A DNA stretch of 64,000 bases from Hyphomicrobiales bacterium (GTDB lineage: Bacteria > Pseudomonadota > Alphaproteobacteria > Rhizobiales > Beijerinckiaceae). The stretch spans positions 1,612,001 through 1,676,000 of the forward strand of contig CAKNFP010000002.1 of NCBI GenBank assembly GCA_930633525.1. Direction: 5' to 3'. Numbering within the stretch: the first letter of the stretch is position 1; each line of letters starts with the position of its first letter. Of the stretch, positions 45,165 through 54,521 are shown one piece after another. The notes below the pieces were generated by a model. The model searched no databases, was not told the DNA's origin, and saw only the letters and a program-made list of their open reading frames with translations. The position numbers were made by a program, and so were the translations under genes.

Positions 45165-46997
45165 TCAGCGCCACTCCTGCCCAGGTTCCTGCATGAAATG
45201 GCCCTTGGAGATCTCGATGTAGCGTCGCTTGGGAGTTTGATAATCGCGCGGTCGGATCGGGCTGTTCAGCTCCAGTATCGGCGGTGCGCTGCGCTGGCCG
45301 CGCCGTGCGGGATCGGGGACCGGCACCGCGCTCAGGAGGCGTAGCGTGTAGGGATGGCGCGGATTGCCGAAAATCTCGGCGCGGGGGCCGAATTCCACCA
45401 CCTCGCCCAGATACATGACGGCCACCGTGTGGCTGATCCGCTCAACCACCGCCATATCATGGCTGATGAACAGGAAGCCGAGACCCATCTCCTGCTGCAG
45501 ATCCATCATCAGATTGACGACCTGGGTCTTCATGGTCACGTCGAGCGCCGATACCGCCTCGTCGGCGACGATGATCTTGGGTTTCATGGACAGGGCTCGC
45601 GCCACGCAAATGCGCTGGCGCTGCCCGCCCGAGAATTCATGCGGGAAACGGCTGGCCATTTCCGCTTGCAGGCCGACGCGCAACAACAGACGCTCGGCGA
45701 TGCGGGCCTCCTCCTCGCGGGTGGCGAGGTCGTGAATACGCAGCGGCTCGGTAATCGCCTCGCCGACCCGCAACCGAGGGTTCAGGCTGGCATAGGGATC
45801 CTGGAAGATCATCTGGATGTCGCGGGCGCGCTCAGCCGGATGGATCGTCGTGAGCTCGCGCCCGCCGAGCTTCACGCTGCCTTTGTCATAGGGATAGAGT
45901 CCGGTGACCAGGCGGCCGGTGGTAGACTTGCCGCAGCCGGATTCACCGACAATGGACAGGGTCTCACCCCGGCGCAGGGTCAGCGTCACATCCTCGACCG
46001 CGTGGACGCGCGCGACGATCCGCTTCAGGAACGGGCTGCGCATGTCGAACCGCTTGGTCACGCTGGTGACGTCAAGCAGCGGCGGGTCCTGCGGGCGCAG
46101 GGTGTCGGGTCGCTCCGGCGCGGCGATCATGACACCACGGGCGAGGTCGTAGGTCGGGTAAGGCAACGGAACCGACGAATCGCTCATCGAGCCGAGTTTC
46201 GGCACGGCCGAGAGCAGAGCGCGCGTGTAGGTCTCCTTGGGTTCGGCAAAGATCTGGGCGGTGGTCCCCGTCTCGATCACATCGCCCTGGTACATCACGA
46301 GGGTGCGGTCCGCGACTTCGGCCACCACGCCCATGTCATGGGTGATGAAGATCACCCCCATGCCGGTGTCGGCCTGCAGTTCCTTGATCAGATCAATGAC
46401 CTGCGCCTGGATCGTCACGTCCAGCGCGGTCGTGGGCTCATCGGCGATCAGCAGATCGGGCTTGCAGGCCAAAGCCGTCGCGATCATCACGCGCTGCCGC
46501 ATGCCGCCCGAGAACTGGTGCGGGAAATCGTCATAGCGGCTGCGGGCCGAGGGAATATGCACCCGCTCCATCATGGCCAGCGCCTCGGCGCGCGCCTCGG
46601 CGGCGCTGACGGGACGGTGCACGCTGATGGCCTCAGCGATCTGGGCCCCGATGGTCATCACCGGGTTGAGCGAGGTCATAGGCTCCTGGAAGATCATGGA
46701 GATCCGGTTGCCGCGCACTTTCTCCATCCGGCGTTCGTCAAGCTGGAGGAGATCCTGGCCGTGCAGCAGAACCCGGCCGGAAATGCGCGCGCTGTCGCGC
46801 GGCAGAAGCTGGGTCAGAGCCATTGACGTCACGCTCTTGCCGGAGCCGGATTCCCCGACGATGGCAACCGTTTCCCCGGCGGCGACCGAGAAGTTGACGT
46901 CGCGCACCACGTTGCGCCATTGCCCGCCGGAGCGGAAGGACACCGCCAGGTCGCAAACCTGAAGAAGCGCGGGGGCCGGATTGGTCATCTCTCTCAT
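45165..46997 (-). CDS. Peptide/nickel-type ABC transporter, fused double ATP-binding protein
   Basis: 610-residue protein with two complete ABC domains in tandem. Domain 1 (about 8-265) has [34 protein letters not shown] and FITHDMGVV, like DppD. Domain 2 (about 310-565) has [24 protein letters not shown] and [19 protein letters not shown] with FISHDMAVV, like DppF. The fusion lets one chain form both ATPase sites. The C-terminal tail ends in [10 protein letters not shown]. Transcribed after the two permeases and the binding protein. The importer at 24046-29684 uses separate subunits, so the two systems are of different lineage. Confidence 0.93.
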   Translation of the reverse strand: MREMTNPAPALLQVCDLAVSFRSGGQWRNVVRDVNFSVAAGETVAIVGESGSGKSVTSMALTQLLPRDSARISGRVLLHGQDLLQLDERRMEKVRGNRISMIFQEPMTSLNPVMTIGAQIAEAISVHRPVSAAEARAEALAMMERVHIPSARSRYDDFPHQFSGGMRQRVMIATALACKPDLLIADEPTTALDVTIQAQVIDLIKELQADTGMGVIFITHDMGVVAEVADRTLVMYQGDVIETGTTAQIFAEPKETYTRALLSAVPKLGSMSDSSVPLPYPTYDLARGVMIAAPERPDTLRPQDPPLLDVTSVTKRFDMRSPFLKRIVARVHAVEDVTLTLRRGETLSIVGESGCGKSTTGRLVTGLYPYDKGSVKLGGRELTTIHPAERARDIQMIFQDPYASLNPRLRVGEAITEPLRIHDLATREEEARIAERLLLRVGLQAEMASRFPHEFSGGQRQRICVARALSMKPKIIVADEAVSALDVTMKTQVVNLMMDLQQEMGLGFLFISHDMAVVERISHTVAVMYLGEVVEFGPRAEIFGNPRHPYTLRLLSAVPVPDPARRGQRSAPPILELNSPIRPRDYQTPKRRYIEISKGHFMQEPGQEWR

Positions 46998-47015
46998 TTC
47001 TCCTGCGTGGCCCGC

Positions 47016-47828
47016 TCAGTTTCCGGTGCTGCGGCGCGGATCGAGCAATTGGCGCAGGTGATCACAGAAGGCATTGAGGAGAAGGATCACCAATGTCAGG
47101 AGGATACTGGGCGCCAAGAGAAGCCAGGGCTCGTCGAGAAAGGTGGCGCGCGCGGCGCCAACCATCATCCCGAGCGACGGCGCGGGGGGAAGAACACCGA
47201 GGCCGAGATAGGAGAGGCCCGATTCCAGCACAACGGACATCGCCACAACGAAGCTGAACTGCACGAAAAGGGGGCCGGCGATATTGGGCAGGATGGTGCG
47301 CCACAGGATTCGGCTGGTGGGAGCGCCCATCAGTTTCACGGCGTCGACATAGTCCAGCGCCCGCACGGTCATCACGCTGGCGTGGGCGACGCGGGTGAAG
47401 CTGGGCACGAAGACCAGCGCGAGAACCGGCACCAGCATCTGCGGACCGGCGCCATAGAAGGTCGCGGCCAGCATCGCCAGAAGCAGCGGCGGAAAGCACA
47501 GGATCACATCCATGATCCGCAGCGACAGCATTTCGGAGAAGCCGCGCGCATAGCCCGCGGCCACGCCGATGGCGACGCCGATGACCGCGGCGATGAGGGC
47601 CGCGCTGCCCGAAATGAGGATGGCTGAGCGCAGCGCGAAAACGAGCCGGGCCAGAAGGTCGCGGCCATACTCGTCCTGGCCGAGCCAATGGCTGGCCGAG
47701 GGGCGGGCGAAGCGCGCGCCGACATCCATGGCGAAGGGGTCGTGCAGCGGCAGTATGGGGGCGAACAGCGCACCCAGGACGAAGATCGCGAGTAGAACGG
47801 CTGAGGGGCTGGAGAAGATCTTTCTCAT
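47016..47828 (-). CDS. Peptide/nickel-type ABC transporter permease (DppC-like)
   Basis: 270-residue inner-membrane permease with SHWLGQDEYGRDLLAR, the DppC signature, five to six helices and an EAA-like loop containing DYVDAVKLMGAPTSRILWR. Overlaps the DppB-like gene by 4 bases. Works with the fused ATPase downstream. Confidence 0.92.
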   Translation of the reverse strand: MRKIFSSPSAVLLAIFVLGALFAPILPLHDPFAMDVGARFARPSASHWLGQDEYGRDLLARLVFALRSAILISGSAALIAAVIGVAIGVAAGYARGFSEMLSLRIMDVILCFPPLLLAMLAATFYGAGPQMLVPVLALVFVPSFTRVAHASVMTVRALDYVDAVKLMGAPTSRILWRTILPNIAGPLFVQFSFVVAMSVVLESGLSYLGLGVLPPAPSLGMMVGAARATFLDEPWLLLAPSILLTLVILLLNAFCDHLRQLLDPRRSTGN

Positions 47829-48772
47829 TTGCGCACCCTCGGATCGGTCAGGCCGTAGATGATGTCGACGAGCAAGTTGAGGCCAATATAGAAGGCGGCG
47901 ACTACGACGATGACACCGGTCACGACCGGATAGTCACGGGAATTGACGCCGGCGACCAGCATTCCCGAGAGCCCAGGCCAGTTGAAAACCGTTTCGACCA
48001 GCACGGTTCCAGCCAGCAGGCCACCGAGCTGCAAGGCGAACACCGTGATCACCGGCATCAGCGCGTTGCGTAGCGCGTGGCGCACCAGCACCCGGCGGGC
48101 GGGCACACCCTTGGCGCGCGCCGTGCGCACGAAATCGAGCGGCAAAACGTCCAGCATCGAAGCGCGGGTAATCCGAAAAACGATGGCGGAGAGGCCGATG
48201 GCGATGGTCGTCGCGGGCATGATCAGCAGAATGAGGTGCTTGCCCGGATCGCGTTCGAAGGGAACGAAGCCGCCCGCGGGCAACCAGCCCAGAAGCTGGG
48301 CGAAGGCGATTACCAGGAGCGAGCCCAGAATGAAAACCGGGACCGATTGCGCCGTGCCGGCCACGAGCGTGGCGATGCGGCCGAAGAGACCTTTGGGCCG
48401 CAGTGCGGCCAGGACGCCGGTCGGGATACCGATGAGGAGGCTGAGCAGCCCCGCGGCGGCAATCAGCTCCAGGGTCCGGGGCAGACGACGCGCGATCTCC
48501 GCGCCGACCGAGCTCTCGTCGACGATCGAGGTGCCGAGATTGAAGTGGACGATATCGGCAATTTTCTGGATGTATTGCTCATACAGGGGGCGGTTCAGTC
48601 CCAGTTGATCACGCACCATCTCCACCGTCGCCGGGTCAGGCGATGCGCCGTCCTGTGCCAGCAGCAGCTCGACCGGGTCGCCGGGCACGAAATTGATGGA
48701 CAGGAAGACAAGGGAGACCACGACCCAAAGCATCACAACGCTCTGGGCAATGCGGCGTATGAACCAGCCCAT
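47825..48772 (-). CDS. Peptide/nickel-type ABC transporter permease (DppB-like)
   Basis: 315-residue permease with the typical IRRIAQSVVMLWVVVSLVFL first helix, the INFVPGDPVELL loop and the cytoplasmic DFVRTARAKGVPARRVLVRHALR region (EAA loop). It lies 67 bases after the binding-protein gene in the same operon and pairs with the DppC-like permease. Confidence 0.93.
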   Translation of the reverse strand: MGWFIRRIAQSVVMLWVVVSLVFLSINFVPGDPVELLLAQDGASPDPATVEMVRDQLGLNRPLYEQYIQKIADIVHFNLGTSIVDESSVGAEIARRLPRTLELIAAAGLLSLLIGIPTGVLAALRPKGLFGRIATLVAGTAQSVPVFILGSLLVIAFAQLLGWLPAGGFVPFERDPGKHLILLIMPATTIAIGLSAIVFRITRASMLDVLPLDFVRTARAKGVPARRVLVRHALRNALMPVITVFALQLGGLLAGTVLVETVFNWPGLSGMLVAGVNSRDYPVVTGVIVVVAAFYIGLNLLVDIIYGLTDPRVRK

Positions 48773-48839
48773 ACAGGTGTCCTTCGTTCGTCATAGCGGG
48801 CGCGGGGCCCGGCTGCGGCCGGGTCCCGCGTCTCGCGGA

Positions 48840-50366
48840 TCAGCCGAGCGTGATCCGGTCGAAATTGGTTGCCGAGAAGACCGAGATCTGGTCCGGCAGC
48901 AGCGGTACGGTCTGCACGGCGGCGCTGGTGGCGTAGCCCTGGGCGCGATAGGCAAGGCCGCAGATCGCCGTGCCCTCAAGCACGAGTTGGTCTGCTTGCT
49001 TGTAGATCTCGACGCGCTTGGCCTCATCGAGCTCTTGGACGCCGCGCGCGTAGAGTTCAGGCAGGCCCTCGACCTTGAAGTTGCGGCTGCGCAGATACGT
49101 GGGTGACAGGGTCGGGTCGACGATGGAGCGCGCGGTATCGGGGTCGATGATGTCGAGCGCGTTGCCCTGTACGGCGAAATCGCCCACGCCCCTGTTCCCC
49201 AAGCTGATGCGGGTCGCCCAGTCGGGCAGCTGCAGGTTCACCTTGATACCGATCTCCGCCAGCTGGCTTTGCACCAGCACGGCGATGTCACGATGCATCG
49301 AGTACTGCGAGGTGGCCAGAAGCGTGACCTCGAAGCCCTTCTCCTGGCCTGCTTCTTTCAACAGGGCGCGGGCGCGGGCCGGGTCATAGCCCCAGTAGGT
49401 CGCCTGGTCCTGGTGGTAGTACGGCGTGTCGGCGGCCCGCGGCAGACCACGCATCTCGGCGCCGAAGCCGAAGAACACGGACTTCACGAACTCATCGCGA
49501 CGCAGCCCGAAGGCGACAGCCTGGCGCAGGCGCGGATCCTTGAAAGGGCCGCTGCCATTGAAGCTCAGATACATGAAGGGACCGGCGTCCTTCTTGAACA
49601 GCTTCAGCGCCGGATTGGCCTCGATCGCCGCCATGGCCGACCACGGCACGTAGTCCACCAGATCGACGTCGCCAGCGGTCACCGCGGCGACACGGGCGCT
49701 CTCGTCGGCATAAGGGGTGACGACAACACCCTTCAGCGGCGGCTTGCCCTTGAAGTAATGCTCGTTCGGCTTGAGCTCTATGCTCACGCCCTTCTCAGCC
49801 GCGGTGATGCGGTAGGGCCCGGCGCCGACGCCCTGGGGTTCGGTGGCGGTCGATCCGGCCTTGAGAATGGTGAAATAGGGAAACGCCATCAGCGCTGGAA
49901 CCGTGGCGACGGGCGCCTCGGTGATCAGGCGGAAGGTCCGCTCATCGACGGTCTCGAAGGTCTTGATGACCTTCAGCGCGTCGAACATGTAGGCGCCGGA
50001 TTTTTCCTTGGCGATCTCGTCGAAGTTCCACTTCACGTCAGCCGAGGTGACCGGGCTGCCATCGTGGAACTTGGCCTCGCGCAGCTTGAATTCCCAGGTG
50101 GTGGGATTGACGGCCGCCCAGCTCTCCACCAGCTCACCCACGAGCTTTCCCTGCTCGTCGTAGTTGATCAGGTTGCGGTTCACCAGCGAGAACAGGAGAT
50201 GCCCCGACCAGCCGATATTGACCCATGGGCGGAAATGCGGGGGATAGGTCGAGAGACCGATACGGAGAACCTGGGGCTCCTTCGCGGAAGCGAAACGCCC
50301 GCCGAGAAGCGAGGCGGCACCCGCCACAGTAGTCAACTGCAATAGACGACGTCTGGAAAGCTGCAA
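48840..50366 (-). CDS. ABC transporter substrate-binding protein, peptide/nickel family, Tat-type signal
   Basis: 508-residue binding protein. The N-terminus MQLSRRRLLQLTTVAGAAS contains an SRRRLLQL motif that matches a twin-arginine signal, so it may be exported folded. The mature part has the family-5 markers VESWAAVNPTTWEFKLR, KFHDGSPVTSADVKWNFDE and GAGPYRI. First gene of the minus-strand arm of the locus at 41022-55337. Its neighbours (ATP-dependent cyclic amide hydrolase, DAO oxidase) suggest a small cyclic amide, peptide-like or amine ligand. Upstream is a regulatory gap shared with the HyuA gene. Confidence 0.92.
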   Translation of the reverse strand: MQLSRRRLLQLTTVAGAASLLGGRFASAKEPQVLRIGLSTYPPHFRPWVNIGWSGHLLFSLVNRNLINYDEQGKLVGELVESWAAVNPTTWEFKLREAKFHDGSPVTSADVKWNFDEIAKEKSGAYMFDALKVIKTFETVDERTFRLITEAPVATVPALMAFPYFTILKAGSTATEPQGVGAGPYRITAAEKGVSIELKPNEHYFKGKPPLKGVVVTPYADESARVAAVTAGDVDLVDYVPWSAMAAIEANPALKLFKKDAGPFMYLSFNGSGPFKDPRLRQAVAFGLRRDEFVKSVFFGFGAEMRGLPRAADTPYYHQDQATYWGYDPARARALLKEAGQEKGFEVTLLATSQYSMHRDIAVLVQSQLAEIGIKVNLQLPDWATRISLGNRGVGDFAVQGNALDIIDPDTARSIVDPTLSPTYLRSRNFKVEGLPELYARGVQELDEAKRVEIYKQADQLVLEGTAICGLAYRAQGYATSAAVQTVPLLPDQISVFSATNFDRITLG

Positions 50367-50544
50367 GGCCCGTATCTCCCGTTGATGGTTTGCCGCTTGA
50401 GCGTGGAACAGCGCCAGGTGCTGTCAGAGCGCTGGCTGCATGTCCGGTTGATATGTCGTGGCGGCTCTCTGGACGGCCAAACTACGTAGCGAGGCGGGTC
50501 TAGGTCAAGCCAATTCCATTTATTGATACAACATAATCTCTTTA

Positions 50545-50559
50545 TTCTGATAATCAGAA
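50545..50559. promoter_or_regulatory. 15-bp palindrome, probable IclR-type operator (site 1)
   Basis: TTCTGAT-A-ATCAGAA, perfect. It lies in the divergent gap and resembles the size of IclR-family operators. An IclR gene ends the plus-strand operon. A second, imperfect copy lies 73 bp away. Confidence 0.55.
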
Positions 50560-50617
50560 ATTAAGAATGACGACCTGATGCCTTTGGAGCATGAAGCGAC
50601 CAGATATGAGCATCATA

Positions 50618-50632
50618 TTCTGATTATAGGAA
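50618..50632. promoter_or_regulatory. Imperfect copy of the TTCTGAT palindrome (site 2)
   Basis: TTCTGAT-T-ATAGGAA. The first arm is identical to site 1; the second arm matches in 5 of 7 positions. Centre-to-centre distance 73 bp is close to seven helical turns, so both would face the same side of the DNA. Confidence 0.45.
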
Positions 50633-50780
50633 TTCAATAAATTAAATTGTCCCGATATAAAGAATATGATTGACGGAGCGGCTTCAGAGCGCCTTGATGC
50701 GCAGTGAGGCGAGCTGCCGGGAGCTGTCCTACAATCGCGGTGGACGTACCCGAATGCCCAACAATTCTCAGGGAAACATA

Positions 50781-52832
50781 ATGGCTTGGCGCATTGGCGT
50801 AGATTCTGGCGGAACCTTCACGGACGTCTGCCTCTTCAATGACATCACTGGCGAAGTGACGATCTGGAAGGTTTCATCAACGCCTGACGATCCCTCCCGC
50901 GGCATTACCCAAGGGGTCACCGAGGGGCTGGAGCGCGTGGAAGCCTCAGCCGGGGAGCTGAGTTTCCTTGGCCATGGCACGACGGTGGCCACCAATGCCC
51001 TGATCCAGGGCCGAGGTGTGAAAACCGGCCTGATCACCACTGATGGCTTCCGCGATCTCCTTGAGATCGGTCGCCAGAAGCGTCCTGATCTCTATGACCT
51101 GCAGGCGGACAAGCCTGAGACACTGGTGCCGCGTGATTTGCGCCTGGGCGTACGCGAGCGTCTGACGCAGGACGGCAGCGTCGAAGAAGCGCTGGACGAG
51201 GAAGCCTTCCGCGAGGCCGTGCGTGAGTTGAAGGCACAAGGCGTAAAGTCCGTTGCCGTCTCTTTCCTTTACAGCTTCCTCAACGATGCCCATGAGCGTC
51301 GCGCGGCAGAGATCATCCGCGACGAGTTCCCCGAGGCCTTCACCGCGATTTCGTCAGCCATCGCACCGGAGTTCCGTGAGTTCGAGCGGCTTTCGACCAC
51401 CGTGGTGAACGCCTATCTGGGCCCGGTGATGCAGGGCTACGTGCGCGCGCTGAAGCGCAAGCTGGAAGAAATCGGCCTCAAGGTGCCCCCGCAGCTCACG
51501 CAGTCGAACGGTGGCGTCATCGCCTTCGATACCGCCGCCGCGAATCCGGTGCGCACCGTGCTTTCCGGCCCCTCCACCGGCGTGGTCGCGGCCCAGGCTA
51601 TCGGCGCTATGACCGGGATCGCCAACCTCATCACCTTCGACATGGGTGGTACCAGCTCGGACGTGGCGCTCCTCACCAACGGACGCTGCCGCATCGTCAA
51701 TGAATCGGTCGTGCATGGCTACCCGTTGAAGGTGCCGATGCTCGACATCCACACCGTCGGCGCCGGCGGCGGATCGATCGCCTATGTCGACAACGGCGGC
51801 CTGCTCAAGGTTGGCCCGCGTTCGGCCGGCGCGAACCCGGGTCCGGCCTGCTACGGGCTCGGAAACGAGGAGCCGACGGTCACCGATGCCAATGTCGTGC
51901 TGCAGACCCAGAATCCGGAGTATCTGCTGAACGGTCGCATGAAGATCGACCGCCAGCTCTCCGTGAACGCGGTGCAGAAGCTCGCCGATCGCCTCGGCCT
52001 CGGGATGCTGGAAACCGCCAATGGCATCCTCGACATCGTCGTCGCCAACATGGCCAAGGCGATCCGGGTGATCTCCGTCCAGCGCGGCTATGATCCGCGC
52101 GACTACACGCTGGTCGCCTTCGGCGGCGCGGGCCCGGTGCAGGCGGCACGGCTGGCGCGCGAACTCGGCATGACGCGCGTGCTCATCCCCCGCACGCCGG
52201 GCGTGCTGTGCGCCATGGGTCTTCTGATGACCGATCTGCGGAGCGATTTCTCGGCCACCAGCCTCACCCGTCTCGATCGGGCGACCACGCAGAATATCGC
52301 CGCGATCTATGATGATCTGGCCAAGCGGGCCGGAGAATGGTTCAACACCGAGCGGATCAACGCTGGTGCGCGCGTGCTGGAGCGCAGCGTCGACGTGCGC
52401 TATGCCGGCCAGAACTACGAGATCTCGGTTCCGGTGCCGGAGGGCCCGATAACAGCCGAGACGTTCAAGGCGATCGAGGCCGGCTTCGTCGCCGCCCATC
52501 GTCAGCTCTATGGCTTCATCGCCGAGGGCGAGCCGATGCAGCTCGTGACTTTCCGTATCGCGGCCAGCGGTCTCGTGACCAAGGCCGAATTCAAGCCGCA
52601 GCCCATCGAGGGGGCCGATAGCGCCCATGCCGTCACCGGCGCCCGCCCGGTGTGGATGGTCGAGGTCCGCGATTTCATCGATACCAAGCTCTACGACCGC
52701 GCGCTGCTGAAGGCGGGCAACGTGGTGCAAGGGCCGGCAATCATCGACCAGATGGATTCCACCACGGTGGTCCCGCCGGGCCAGACGGCCACAGTCGATG
52801 CCTACCTTAATCTCGTTCTGGAGGCGAAGTAA
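50781..52832 (+). CDS. hyuA: Hydantoinase/oxoprolinase family protein, subunit A
   Basis: 683-residue subunit of an ATP-dependent cyclic amide hydrolase. The N-terminal RIGVDSGGTFTDVCLF nucleotide-binding strand-loop, GHGTTVATNALIQG, and the central TFDMGGTSSDVAL and TVGAGGGSIAYVD are signatures of HyuA/5-oxoprolinase/acetone carboxylase beta-like proteins. It phosphorylates or activates the ring carbonyl while the B subunit completes hydrolysis. The open frame extends upstream to TTG 50670; ATG 50781 is preferred because AGGGA lies 8 bases upstream and the domain starts there. Subunit B follows directly. Without a gamma subunit, acetone carboxylase is unlikely; substrates such as hydantoins, N-methylhydantoin or lactams fit. 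Confidence 0.92.
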   Translation: MAWRIGVDSGGTFTDVCLFNDITGEVTIWKVSSTPDDPSRGITQGVTEGLERVEASAGELSFLGHGTTVATNALIQGRGVKTGLITTDGFRDLLEIGRQKRPDLYDLQADKPETLVPRDLRLGVRERLTQDGSVEEALDEEAFREAVRELKAQGVKSVAVSFLYSFLNDAHERRAAEIIRDEFPEAFTAISSAIAPEFREFERLSTTVVNAYLGPVMQGYVRALKRKLEEIGLKVPPQLTQSNGGVIAFDTAAANPVRTVLSGPSTGVVAAQAIGAMTGIANLITFDMGGTSSDVALLTNGRCRIVNESVVHGYPLKVPMLDIHTVGAGGGSIAYVDNGGLLKVGPRSAGANPGPACYGLGNEEPTVTDANVVLQTQNPEYLLNGRMKIDRQLSVNAVQKLADRLGLGMLETANGILDIVVANMAKAIRVISVQRGYDPRDYTLVAFGGAGPVQAARLARELGMTRVLIPRTPGVLCAMGLLMTDLRSDFSATSLTRLDRATTQNIAAIYDDLAKRAGEWFNTERINAGARVLERSVDVRYAGQNYEISVPVPEGPITAETFKAIEAGFVAAHRQLYGFIAEGEPMQLVTFRIAASGLVTKAEFKPQPIEGADSAHAVTGARPVWMVEVRDFIDTKLYDRALLKAGNVVQGPAIIDQMDSTTVVPPGQTATVDAYLNLVLEAK

Positions 52833-52837
52833 TCAAC

Positions 52838-54448
52838 ATGAACGCCAATGTGAATGTCGCGGGCAAGTTGAATCCGATCACCGTAGAGGTCATCAGCTCG
52901 GCTTTCGCTTCCACTGTCGAGGAAATGGGAGAGGCGCTGGTCCGCGCCTCCTATTCGACAAACATCAAGGAGCGTCGTGACTGCTCGACGGCGCTCTTCG
53001 ATGCCACCGGGCGCATGCTCTGCCAGGCCGAGCATATCCCGATGCACCTGGGCAGCTTCATCGGGTTCATTCCTTATATTCTCAAGCATTTCGATGCCGC
53101 GAGCATCAGGCCCGGCGACATCTTCATGGGCAACGACGCCTATGAGGGCGGCGGTACCCACCTGCCGGACATCGTGCTGGCCGAGCCGATCTTCGTCGAA
53201 GGCAAGCTGGTGGCCTGGGCCATCAACACCGCCCACCATTCGGACTTTGCCGACCGCGGCCATGCCCATATCTATCAGGAAGGCTTGCGCATTCCGCCGA
53301 TCCGCCTCTATCGCGAGGGCGTGTTGCAGGAAGACATCCAGCGCCTGTTCCTCTTGAACTGCCAGGTTCCCCATGAGCGCGTGTCGGACCTGCGCGCCCA
53401 GGTGGCTGCGAACCGTCTCGGCGTGCTGCGAATGCAGGAGCTGTGCCGGAAATATGGTGTTGAGACGGTTCTCGCCGCTGGCAACGAGTTGATGGACTAT
53501 GCCGAACGTAAGATGCGCGCCGGTATTGCCCAAATTCCGGACGGAATCTACACGTTCGCCGATGTCTTCGACAGTGAATCCCTTGAGGTCCCACTTGATC
53601 TCTCAGTGACGATCGCGGTGCGGGGCGATGAGATCATCCTTGATTTCGTCAGCCCTCCGCAGGTTCGCGCCGGCCTGAACGTGGTCTATACGGCGTTGCT
53701 CGCCACGGTTTACTATGCGGTGAAGACGGTGGTCGATCCGACCGTTCTGCCCAACGCCGGCCTTGCTCGCCCCATCACCGTCAACGCCGAGGAGGGGACT
53801 CTCCTGCGCTGCTCTCATCCGGCGGCGGTGGATGGCCGTATCACCGCCTGCCAGCGCGTTGTGGACTTGATCCATGGCGCGTTGGCGAAAGTCGTTCCCG
53901 AGCGTTTGACGGCGGCGTCGAACGGCGCTGTCTCGGTGGCGAGCTTCGATGGTCGGCGTGAGGATGGCACGCTGTGGGTCTATCTGGAGACTATTGGTGG
54001 CGGCTTTGGGGCGCGCGCCAGCAAGGACGGTCTCGACGGCGTGCATGTCCATATGACCAACACCTCGAACCTTCCCGTCGAGGCCCTCGAAAACGAATAT
54101 CCCATCACCTTACGTCGCTACGAACTGGTCGACGGCTCCGGCGGTGAGGGTGAGTTCATCGGTGGCATGGGCCTGCGCAGGGTCTACCGCGCTGAGAAGG
54201 CCTGTCGCGTGCAGGTTATGGGCGCGCGTCTGACCTCGCAGCCCTGGGGGCTGAAGGGAGGCAAACCCGGCGCCTCGGGATGTTTCATCCTGAATGGCGA
54301 GCGGCTTGGCTTCACGCGTAGCGCGGTGGATCTGAAGCCGGGTGATATTCTGGAGATCGTCACCCCGGGCGCCGGAGGCTATGGCGATCCGGCGAAACGC
54401 ACGGCCGCCGCGCGCGCGCGTGATCGCCGTGAAAAAAGGGTTGCATAA
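52838..54448 (+). CDS. hyuB: Hydantoinase/oxoprolinase family protein, subunit B
   Basis: 536-residue partner of the A subunit: NPITVEVISSAFASTVEEMGEAL at the N-terminus (abbrev. VEVISSAF), STNIKERRDCSTALFD, GRMLCQAEHIPMHLGS, EGGGTHLPDIVL, and C-terminal YGDPAKR. The spacing and motifs match HyuB/oxoprolinase B rather than the fused eukaryotic oxoprolinase. Forms an A2B2-like complex in the cytoplasm that hydrolyses a cyclic amide with ATP. It starts 5 bases after the A-subunit stop behind TGGAGG. Confidence 0.93.
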   Translation: MNANVNVAGKLNPITVEVISSAFASTVEEMGEALVRASYSTNIKERRDCSTALFDATGRMLCQAEHIPMHLGSFIGFIPYILKHFDAASIRPGDIFMGNDAYEGGGTHLPDIVLAEPIFVEGKLVAWAINTAHHSDFADRGHAHIYQEGLRIPPIRLYREGVLQEDIQRLFLLNCQVPHERVSDLRAQVAANRLGVLRMQELCRKYGVETVLAAGNELMDYAERKMRAGIAQIPDGIYTFADVFDSESLEVPLDLSVTIAVRGDEIILDFVSPPQVRAGLNVVYTALLATVYYAVKTVVDPTVLPNAGLARPITVNAEEGTLLRCSHPAAVDGRITACQRVVDLIHGALAKVVPERLTAASNGAVSVASFDGRREDGTLWVYLETIGGGFGARASKDGLDGVHVHMTNTSNLPVEALENEYPITLRRYELVDGSGGEGEFIGGMGLRRVYRAEKACRVQVMGARLTSQPWGLKGGKPGASGCFILNGERLGFTRSAVDLKPGDILEIVTPGAGGYGDPAKRTAAARARDRREKRVA

Positions 54449-54521
54449 GGCTCTGAGCAGTTGACACTTCTCCGTCCCGAGAGCATCGGGGCGGAGACTT
54501 GGTTTTCGGAGCCTTTATCAC

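Larger units (their letters stand above)
50367..50780. other. Divergent regulatory region between importer and HyuA operons
   Basis: AT-rich 414-base gap between divergent genes, clearly different in composition from its flanks. It holds two similar TTCTGAT-centred sites (annotated separately). Promoter hexamers are not obvious; TTGATA at 50523-50528 with GATAAT further on has poor spacing. No gene seen. Confidence 0.55.

Noticed and set aside
45354..46826. 490-residue plus-strand open frame opposite the double ATPase gene
   Set aside because: Histidine- and aspartate-rich shadow translation of two conserved ABC domains; no independent evidence of coding.
51354..52730. 458-residue minus-strand open frame opposite hyuA
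   Set aside because: Shadow of a conserved gene, with no ribosome site or motif.
54473..54494. Hairpin with CCCGA/TCGGG arms between hyuB and the IclR gene
   Set aside because: Short stem, no T tract and only 73 bases between cotranscribed genes; not enough to call a terminator or operator.
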